NCBI GenBank assembly: GCA_030432175.1
Contig: JAUIHU010000264.1
Span: forward strand, 1-6,444
Length of the DNA: 6,444 bases
Direction of reading: 5' to 3'
Source of the DNA: Verrucomicrobiia bacterium
Lineage (GTDB): Bacteria > Verrucomicrobiota > Verrucomicrobiia > Limisphaerales > JAUIHU01
Shown in pieces: positions 1 through 5,025 of this stretch (positions within the stretch are counted from its first letter, which is position 1; each line of letters opens with the position of its first letter). The position numbers and the translations under genes are program-made. The notes under the pieces were generated by a model, which worked only from the letters and a program-made list of their open reading frames with translations, did no database searches and was not told the DNA's origin.

Positions 1-159
1 CTGAGGCCGACGCTGGAGTTGCGCGATCAGGCCGGCCTCTTTCTGGCCGGGCAGATCAATGGCACGACCGGATATGAAGAGGCGGCGGCGCAGGGGCTTG
101 TCGCGGGGCTCAATGCGGCAGCCCAAGCCCTCGGGCGGGACCCTGTCACGTTCAGCCGA
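1..159 (+). pseudogene. mnmG: mnmG (gidA) fragment, truncated at both ends
   Basis: The first 53 codons read as the conserved FAD-protein core of MnmG, the subunit that with MnmE installs cm(n)m5U at wobble uridine of tRNAs. The stretch LFLAGQINGTTGYEEAAAQG is close to invariant in that family. It is preceded by LRPTLEL and followed by VAGLNAA and DPVTFSR, wording typical of alphaproteobacterial MnmG. In a normal MnmG the next residues would run to a YIGVMIDDL-type motif. Here the homology stops around base 157-172 and WD40 sequence begins in the same frame. Hand-counted G+C is 110/160 (69 %) and third-position G+C about 41/53 (77 %), against 66/140 (47 %) in bases 161-300. The piece is therefore foreign to the rest of the window. 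It is either a recombination scar or, more simply, a chimeric clone or assembly join. Confidence 0.85.
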
Positions 160-2844
160 GATGGCTCCTATGTTCTACAGTGCGGTGTCCGTTTCCCTTT
201 AGACGGTTCTGAAGTTCGGGAAGATTCTGAATTGTATCGGGAGTTCGGGCAGATCTTTGTCTGGCAAGCCAGCAATGATGGTAACTGGATTGCTTTTGAT
301 CACGAGGGACTTCATTTCTATCATCCTGAACAGGGAAGCTGGACTCCGGATCCGATCCGGCATCCTAAGTGGGAATCCTTTGAACGACCGAGAGCAGATT
401 CCGGTGTGATTGAGGGTGATGAGTTCCGGCATATTTGCTGGAGTCCGGATGATCGATATTTGGCAGCTGGTTCGGCGGGAGGAGCGGTTGTAGTCATTGA
501 TGTGGAATCCCGACAAAGGATGGGTTCCCCTTTTTATCATGGAGGAGCTATTACAAAGTTATTTTTTGCACCTTCTGGTGAAACCTTGGCTTCCAGTTCT
601 GAAGATGGTGTTGTTGCTGTCATGAATGTTTCCACTCCTGATAAACTTCTATATAAATTGAAACATGAATCTCAGGTGACGGATTTTTCATACTCTTCCG
701 ATGGTCGTCGATTGGGGACGGTGACCCAAGCCGGTATTACGAGAGTCTGGGATTTGAGTAGTGTTTCAAGTCAGGCTGGGCAGGCCAGGTTAGGAGTCAA
801 AGCAGCGGAGTGGGATCCGGGCCGGACAACCTTAGGTATTGCTTTGGAAAGTGGAGCTATTGAAATGATCTCGCGAAGTCCTGAGGATTTGATGACACAG
901 ATCGTAGAAGCGGAAGGCAGGGTTAAAGCGCTACGCATCAGTGATAATGCAAAAAGCATCGCCACGCTGAACCAGAACCTTCGAATAGGGGTGAGATCTC
1001 GAGAAAGTGGAGAGATTCAGTATTTTCGTCGAAGCCTTCTACCGTTTGATCTTGGTCTTTCGCGTGATGGTAATTGGCTGAGTATAGCTCACAGTATTAA
1101 CCTCAACATTATTAACCTCACTCACCGAAAAGACAGAATTTCATCACGGGAATTTCGTTGGCGAGGGCGGCGTCATGAGTCGCGACGAGGAATCGTATTC
1201 GACCAGCAGTCCCAACATGCCTACGTGTTTGATTTGAAGAATTCTTTTCGGAAAATTGACTTGGCTGGTGAAGACGAAATTGTCTTCGAAACCCCAGGCA
1301 AAGGGATGGTTTCAGCGATGGCTGAACATCCAGATGGCAAAGCATTGGCGGTTGCATTTGATCAGGGGGGAGTCCAGCTGCTCCGGCTCCCTGAATTGGA
1401 ACCTGTAGAAGCGCTGACGTCGGCGATAAAAGTAATCGGTTTGGAGTATCAACCCGATGGACGACAGCTGGCAGTGATGCAGTCTAATGGAACGGTCATT
1501 TGCCTGAGCGAGGATGATAATCATGCGCATTCGGTCCGGTTTCAATCAGGCTCCCATTTGGATGGAGCTCGTTATATAGAAGCGCCTAAGAATTATACTG
1601 GCGCTAAATGGTTGTTAGCCACTTGGAATCATCAGGGCGAAGTAAGGGTGTGGGATCCGGTTTCAGGTGAGCCCTTAACAATCCCCTGGAAATTCTCCTC
1701 AACAGTTGAGCAGGTCTTGCCCGGATTGAGTGAAGGGACCCTGCTTGTGCAAACCGAATCTGGCATCCTGCATGAGCGATCGATTTTCAAAGATGGATCG
1801 ATGAACATCGATTTATTTCAGAGGTTGAGTGAATTGTATTCTTCCTGCAGGGTCAATCAAAACGGGGAGATTATTTCTTTGCAGCCAAAGGAAATTAAAG
1901 CTTTGTGGGAGAACCAGGAAATTCACGAGTGGCATGCAATTTCTCCTTCTGGGAAAGGCAGACAGGAATGGCTTTGGCGTTGGAATAATGTAGTCGCGGC
2001 CTTGGAAAACGAGGATGATTTTTCAGCGCAATTTCACGTTGAGTTTCTTCATAGCAACCAACCAGCCAATCACGAAATAGCGCTGCTTAGGTCCGAACTT
2101 TTTGCCGATCGCGGGATGTGGGCATCTGCAGAGGCTGGGTGTAGTGATCTGCGTTCGAAAGTCTCGGAGGCGGCAATAGGCTATCTTGCGGCTCTAGTTG
2201 CTCAGAGGAAATCGATTCTGGATCTGAAACCTGGATTCCTTGAAAGTCAGCACAAGCGCCTAGAGCCATTGATAATCGCCCTTGTGAATCTTTATCAAAA
2301 GGCCGATGGATTCGATAATGAAGCATTGGCAGCTGATCTGAATCGACTCGAACTTTTCCAGATCACTCATTTAGATAATATTCGAGAACGGCAGGTTCGA
2401 GCGCCGAGCGCAGAATGGAATGTATGGCGGAGCATGCAACGTTTAGCTGAATTAGTACGCCTCGCGGCGCCAGAAGAAAGACGCGTCAGCTTGATCCAGG
2501 CAACGATTTTATCGCACCTGGGTGATTGGGAAAGGGCGGTTGAGTTTTACAAATTGGGCGATCCGTTGGATGGAGAGCTGGAACGTTGGCGTCATCTCGG
2601 TCTTGCTCGGAGCTGGTTCGAAACCAACGATGAACAAGGTTTTTTAGAAGGATCAGCGACGGAAAAGGCGATGGCCGAAGTTGCGGAATATTGGCGACTG
2701 CGGGCCTTTACCTGTGTTCACCGGGGGCATTGGCAGTCGGCTTACCTGGCATTTAAGGAAGCAAATGAACTTGGTGTGGAAAATGACTTGCTGAATTTTT
2801 ATCTGAAGGCCCTTGAGCCTTACCGTCCCAAGGGTTTGGATTAG
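1..2844 (+). CDS. WD40/TPR protein (C-terminal part of a kinase-WD40 type protein), fused at its 5' end to an MnmG fragment
   Basis: The frame is open from base 1 to the TAG at 2842-2844, so no true start is visible. The TTG at 19 lies inside MnmG homology and is not a credible start. Numbering residues from that TTG, 1-47 are MnmG. Residues ~43-592 are degenerate beta-propeller repeats, with blades at about 134-163, 174-204, 220-246 (VWD at 243-245) and 525-555 (VRVWD at 542-546, followed by SGEPLT). Residues ~595-633 resemble the linker seen after the propeller in Planctomycetota/Verrucomicrobiota kinase-WD40 proteins (LFQRLSELYSS, then a W in the LWENQ segment). Residues ~640-941 are helical and TPR-like, clearest at ~818-860 (HLGDWERAVEFYK) and ~901-932 (HRGHWQSAYLAFKEA). 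No kinase domain, signal peptide or membrane segment is seen. By family analogy it would be a cytoplasmic scaffold or sensor arm of a Ser/Thr kinase, but the amino-terminal half is missing or replaced. The WD40/TPR architecture is well supported. The biological reality of the fusion is doubtful. Confidence 0.8.
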   Translation: MRPTLELRDQAGLFLAGQINGTTGYEEAAAQGLVAGLNAAAQALGRDPVTFSRDGSYVLQCGVRFPLDGSEVREDSELYREFGQIFVWQASNDGNWIAFDHEGLHFYHPEQGSWTPDPIRHPKWESFERPRADSGVIEGDEFRHICWSPDDRYLAAGSAGGAVVVIDVESRQRMGSPFYHGGAITKLFFAPSGETLASSSEDGVVAVMNVSTPDKLLYKLKHESQVTDFSYSSDGRRLGTVTQAGITRVWDLSSVSSQAGQARLGVKAAEWDPGRTTLGIALESGAIEMISRSPEDLMTQIVEAEGRVKALRISDNAKSIATLNQNLRIGVRSRESGEIQYFRRSLLPFDLGLSRDGNWLSIAHSINLNIINLTHRKDRISSREFRWRGRRHESRRGIVFDQQSQHAYVFDLKNSFRKIDLAGEDEIVFETPGKGMVSAMAEHPDGKALAVAFDQGGVQLLRLPELEPVEALTSAIKVIGLEYQPDGRQLAVMQSNGTVICLSEDDNHAHSVRFQSGSHLDGARYIEAPKNYTGAKWLLATWNHQGEVRVWDPVSGEPLTIPWKFSSTVEQVLPGLSEGTLLVQTESGILHERSIFKDGSMNIDLFQRLSELYSSCRVNQNGEIISLQPKEIKALWENQEIHEWHAISPSGKGRQEWLWRWNNVVAALENEDDFSAQFHVEFLHSNQPANHEIALLRSELFADRGMWASAEAGCSDLRSKVSEAAIGYLAALVAQRKSILDLKPGFLESQHKRLEPLIIALVNLYQKADGFDNEALAADLNRLELFQITHLDNIRERQVRAPSAEWNVWRSMQRLAELVRLAAPEERRVSLIQATILSHLGDWERAVEFYKLGDPLDGELERWRHLGLARSWFETNDEQGFLEGSATEKAMAEVAEYWRLRAFTCVHRGHWQSAYLAFKEANELGVENDLLNFYLKALEPYRPKGLD

Positions 2845-2865
2845 GCCAAAGAGCCTTTGCTCGGC
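2845..2865. terminator. Weak hairpin between convergent genes, possible shared terminator
   Basis: The 34-base gap between the convergent stop codons begins with GCC-AAA-GAGC-CTTT-GCTC-GGC. GAGC (2851-2854) pairs with GCTC (2859-2862) across a CTTT loop, and GCC/GGC extends the stem past an AAA bulge. No U-tract follows on either strand, so a classical intrinsic terminator is not supported. The position between two convergent genes is the main argument. Confidence 0.2.
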
Positions 2866-2878
2866 TGAATTAATTGCG

Positions 2879-3433
2879 CTACTCTTTCTTCTCGCTTGCA
2901 GGGGAAGAGTCATTCTCAGCTTCACTGGCGACTTCTTTACCTACGGCGAATTCAGCCTGAAAATGTTCCCGCATTGCCTCTGGATTGAAGTTGAGCAACG
3001 TTCCGCCAGCCTCAAAGTGCATGATAAAAACCTGACCCAACGCGTATGTAGCGGCTCCGGTGGTCACCGGCAGAGCTACTGCCCCGGCGATTGAACCAAC
3101 TCCTGGAATAAACTTCAGGGAACTTGCCAATAATGGAACCACTGTGAAACCTGCCCCGAAACTGCCAAGCAGGGACCAGATGATGTTCTTAACCTTGTGG
3201 CGATAAAAAGTCAGGTCATAGACTGATGAAAGATCCGAGATCATCTTGATTTGTGTTGCCAAAACGCCCGTTAAATCGACCAATGGAAAAGGGATCACCC
3301 CAATTCCTGTATTGAGCAAGGTGTACTTTTTAACCACCCGCCTGGCTTGTTCGAGTTGAGTCAGTTCAACGGATTCTTGCGTGGTTTCATCAATTATTGC
3401 CGAGGTGGCATCAATGGTTTGCTCTGCGCTCAT
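2879..3433 (-). CDS. DUF697 family inner-membrane protein
   Basis: This 184-residue protein matches the DUF697 pattern. An amphipathic start (EQARRVVKKYTLLNTGIG, ~28-45) leads into IPFPLVDLTGV (47-57), then QIKMISDL (61-68). A hydrophobic block follows at ~84-104, then FIPGVGSIAG (108-117), and a glycine-rich closing segment at ~126-144 (ATYALGQVFIMHFEAGG). Two to three hydrophobic stretches (about 41-60, 84-104, 108-138) suggest membrane insertion. The tail 166-184 is acidic, serine-rich and probably disordered. In many bacteria this domain is fused to or encoded beside an Era/YcjX-like GTPase. Here it stands alone and no GTPase is in the window, so its function is unknown. The start at 3431-3433 is the only plausible ATG. 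Only a weak purine stretch (AAAAGAAG) abuts it, and no well-spaced Shine-Dalgarno is present. It is convergent with the WD40 gene, 34 bases away. Confidence 0.85.
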   Translation of the reverse strand: MSAEQTIDATSAIIDETTQESVELTQLEQARRVVKKYTLLNTGIGVIPFPLVDLTGVLATQIKMISDLSSVYDLTFYRHKVKNIIWSLLGSFGAGFTVVPLLASSLKFIPGVGSIAGAVALPVTTGAATYALGQVFIMHFEAGGTLLNFNPEAMREHFQAEFAVGKEVASEAENDSSPASEKKE

Positions 3434-3684
3434 CTTCTTTTGTTTGGTTTATGTGTTCTGATTTAGTTTGGGCGCTGTTTTGGGAACGCTGAGCCCCAGC
3501 TCGGTGAGTGATGCAAGCAGCAGAAGTGTGCTGAACTGCAAATTGCCACTCTCTACTAATCGTACCCCTCTATTTAACGCTTCCCGATTGGATACTAATC
3601 CATTCCCTCGAATATATTCAAAGGTTCCTTACAAACTGTAAATAAAGAAATGATACCTTGTGACGACAACGTTTTTCCAGAATT
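3434..3684. other. 251-base intergenic leader of the DUF697 gene
   Basis: No gene is seen here. It holds, from right to left, several elements. First is a small inverted repeat TTACA-AAC-TGTAA (3629-3641). Second is a possible weak sigma70-like promoter reading leftward, TTTACA (3637-3642) and TATATT (3611-3616); its 20-base spacing is poor, so I do not call it. Third are two direct copies of TACTAATC (3554-3561 and 3593-3600), the second inside a short palindrome TGGAT-ACTA-ATCCA. Fourth is a copy of the hairpin repeat at 3483-3508. The stretch just right of the DUF697 start is A/C-rich on the coding strand. Nothing resembling a strong terminator follows the prepilin gene. Confidence 0.5.
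3483..3508. repeat. Intergenic hairpin repeat, copy 1
   Basis: This 26-base element matches bases 4535-4560 at 24 of 26 positions, in the same orientation. Bases 3487-3506 fold as CGCTGAGC-CCCA-GCTCGGTG, an 8-bp stem including two G/T wobbles, with a CCCA loop. It lies 53 bases ahead of the DUF697 start codon in that gene's leader. It is not followed by a U-tract on either strand, so a terminator role is not supported. A dispersed verrucomicrobial intergenic repeat or an RNA leader element are the two readings. I vaguely recall similar GGAACGC...GCTCGGC elements in Verrucomicrobia, but cannot verify that here. Confidence 0.75.
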
Positions 3685-4473
3685 CTATTTCAGCGTGCTT
3701 GAATGTTGCACCAGCCAGTCCCAGTCCTCAGGAGGATTAGCGCTGAGATTGGAACCGACTGCTCCCTGTACCGGAGGGCGTTTAGTGGATTCCACACGCC
3801 ATCGGTGAGCTTCGACATGGCCATCGGCGAAGGACATGTTGGCAGACTCGCTGTGGTAGCTGGCCGGGAGATTTCCCCATTTGTACTCATTGAACCGGTT
3901 CATGAAATAACCGTCATTGATCGTGTCCGGGTGTTCTTCCAGAAATACAAATATAGCGGAAGGGATGGTAAACTGAACTGATTTCTGAAACTGCTGATAA
4001 GTCGGATTGAATTCGTCCAGCAAAACTCCCGGATCTCCCACTAAATGATTCATCGAATAACTGCGGGTGCGAGGTCCGTTGGCTGCGACGGAACGGTCGG
4101 ATGGGCATTTGTAGATTTTGTAGGATTTGGAAACGTAGGGACCCAGCAACGCTTCAGTCAGGTAAGCTGTGTTGGTATTTTCTTCCGAGGCATCCCAGGA
4201 AAGGACGTTGTTGGCCCAATTGGCGCGTTTTTCCCGGGTTTCATCCCGTCCGTGATTGGTCACGAGCAGATCGTCATGATCATCGGTGTACAAAGACCAG
4301 GCCATGCTCAACTGGCGCATCTGGTTCATGCAAACCTTGCTTTGGGCGTTGGCTTTGGCCTTGGACAGGGCGGGCAGCAGCATGGAAGCCAATATCGCAA
4401 TGATAGAGATTACGACCAGCAGTTCAATGAGCGTAAATGCCTGGCGCGGAGTCGAGTGGTTTTGTCCTGACAT
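3685..4473 (-). CDS. Type II secretion/type IV pilin-like prepilin with H-X9-DG motif
   Basis: A 262-residue protein with a class III (prepilin) signal. A short charged leader MSGQNHSTPRQA is followed by the FTLIELLVV core at residue 13, with the conserved Glu at +5 of the mature form. A hydrophobic helix and then a polar coiled segment follow (KAKANAQSKVCMNQMRQ). Cleavage would be after Ala12 rather than the usual Gly, which is common in this phylum. Near the C-terminus HSESANMSFADG (207-218) fits the prepilin-type processing-associated H-X9-DG motif exactly. The product is probably an inner-membrane-anchored pseudopilin-like or surface protein. Its actual role is unknown, because these proteins are found in large paralogous sets in PVC bacteria. 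I chose the ATG at 4471-4473 because the upstream extension (to 4608) translates the intergenic repeat and precedes the signal peptide. An ATT five bases after the AAGGA is a less likely start. Confidence 0.88.
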   Translation of the reverse strand: MSGQNHSTPRQAFTLIELLVVISIIAILASMLLPALSKAKANAQSKVCMNQMRQLSMAWSLYTDDHDDLLVTNHGRDETREKRANWANNVLSWDASEENTNTAYLTEALLGPYVSKSYKIYKCPSDRSVAANGPRTRSYSMNHLVGDPGVLLDEFNPTYQQFQKSVQFTIPSAIFVFLEEHPDTINDGYFMNRFNEYKWGNLPASYHSESANMSFADGHVEAHRWRVESTKRPPVQGAVGSNLSANPPEDWDWLVQHSSTLK

Positions 4474-4486
4474 GTAATCAATGTGA

Positions 4487-4493
4487 TCCTTTT
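4487..4493 (-). promoter_or_regulatory. Possible ribosome binding site of the prepilin gene, unusually far from the ATG
   Basis: On the minus strand AAAAGGA lies 13 bases before the ATG at 4473, longer than the usual 5-9. It is the only purine-rich SD-like sequence in this leader. It supports a start near 4473 rather than at the far upstream ATG (4608). A non-ATG start (ATT) between them would have better spacing. Confidence 0.35.
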
Positions 4494-4534
4494 CAACTGA
4501 TTGAGCAAACCCGGAATTAGAACAGCGTCCCCTT

Positions 4535-4560
4535 GGAACGCTGGGCCCCAGCTCGGCGAG
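4535..4560. repeat. Intergenic hairpin repeat, copy 2
   Basis: Second copy of the element at 3483-3508. Bases 4539-4558 fold as CGCTGGGC-CCCA-GCTCGGCG, an 8-bp stem with a CCCA loop. Relative to copy 1, one A-T pair becomes a G/T wobble and one G/T wobble becomes G-C, so both changes keep the pairing. The hairpin lies 65 bases ahead of the prepilin start. When the prepilin frame is read upstream of its real start, the element is translated as AELGPSVPRG, which can mislead gene callers. An overlapping alternative stem, CAGCGT (4523-4528) with ACGCTG (4538-4543), would compete with the main hairpin. Confidence 0.75.
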
Positions 4561-4594
4561 ATATTTCTGGTGAGCAAAAGAAGACCCAGAGACA

Positions 4595-4607
4595 TGAATC
4601 TGATTCA
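4595..4607. promoter_or_regulatory. Perfect 13-base palindrome in the prepilin leader
   Basis: TGAATC-T-GATTCA is a perfect inverted repeat of two 6-base arms around one central base. It sits between the lipoprotein stop and copy 2 of the hairpin repeat. It could be an operator for a dimeric regulator of the prepilin gene. No U-tract follows on the minus strand, so it is not a convincing terminator for the lipoprotein gene. One short palindrome of this size could also arise by chance. Confidence 0.3.
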
Positions 4608-4619
4608 CGAAAAATAGAA

Positions 4620-4997
4620 TTACTTCTCCATGTAAATCTTTCGTCCATCAAATTCAGCAAAAACCTCAAGTTCCTTATCCGGCATTTCGTACAGAAAAAT
4701 TCTGAGCTTTGGTTCGTCAACAGAGAATGTCTTCTGAACATCCAAATCATCTATTTTGATTTTAAACTTTCGGTCAGCTCCATACTTCCATTGGCTGGAG
4801 AAGTAGTGATATTGATCATCGCTTCCCCGGTAGTGGTATCCTTGAAAGGTGGGCGAGGAGTTCACAATAAAAGCCTGACTGATTTCATTTTTACTGACTG
4901 CAGGCTCTTTACTTTCACAGCCTGTAAGGATTAGTACACACGAAATTAATAGAAAACAAAGTAATCGGATCAATGCAGTTTGAGTGGGATTCTTCAT
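4620..4997 (-). CDS. Small lipoprotein of unknown function
   Basis: A 125-residue protein with a type II signal peptide. The N-region is positive (K2, R11), followed by a hydrophobic core (~12-24) and the lipobox L24-T25-G26-C27, with Cys27 as the lipidated residue. Ser at +2 of the mature form fits outer-membrane rather than inner-membrane sorting under the E. coli rule, which may not hold here. The 99-residue mature part is rich in aromatic and charged residues, with beta-strand-like segments (GYHYRGSDDQYHYFSSQWKY, then KFKIKIDDLDVQ). It ends in ELEVFAEFDGRKIYMEK. I recognise no domain. It starts 28 bases after the stop of the upstream gene, so it is probably in the same operon. No Shine-Dalgarno is evident before its ATG. 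Confidence 0.8.
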   Translation of the reverse strand: MKNPTQTALIRLLCFLLISCVLILTGCESKEPAVSKNEISQAFIVNSSPTFQGYHYRGSDDQYHYFSSQWKYGADRKFKIKIDDLDVQKTFSVDEPKLRIFLYEMPDKELEVFAEFDGRKIYMEK

Positions 4998-5025
4998 TCA
5001 AAGAAATTAGCCGGATGCACGCTGT

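Noticed and set aside
19..21. TTG start codon for the WD40 protein
   Set aside because: The frame is open further upstream and the MnmG homology (LRPTLEL) begins before it, so it is an internal codon.
2813..3094. 93-residue plus-strand frame overlapping the WD40 end and the DUF697 gene
   Set aside because: It overlaps two supported genes in other frames, with no plausible domain or start signal.
3483..3508. Intrinsic terminator for the prepilin gene
   Set aside because: The hairpin is about 180 bases past the prepilin stop, has no U-tract, and occurs in the same orientation ahead of another gene.
4045..4470. Long open frames on the plus strand opposite the prepilin gene (e.g. 141 and 100 residues)
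   Set aside because: They lie antisense to a well-supported gene, show no recognisable domain and are low-complexity reflections of its codons.
4474..4608. N-terminal extension of the prepilin frame to an upstream ATG (307 residues)
   Set aside because: The extension precedes a complete prepilin leader and translates the intergenic hairpin repeat. A pilin signal must be near the N-terminus, so the ATG at 4473 is preferred.
4533..4934. 133-residue plus-strand open frame opposite the lipoprotein gene
   Set aside because: It starts in the repeat and runs antisense to a lipoprotein with a clear signal peptide and lipobox. No domain is recognised.
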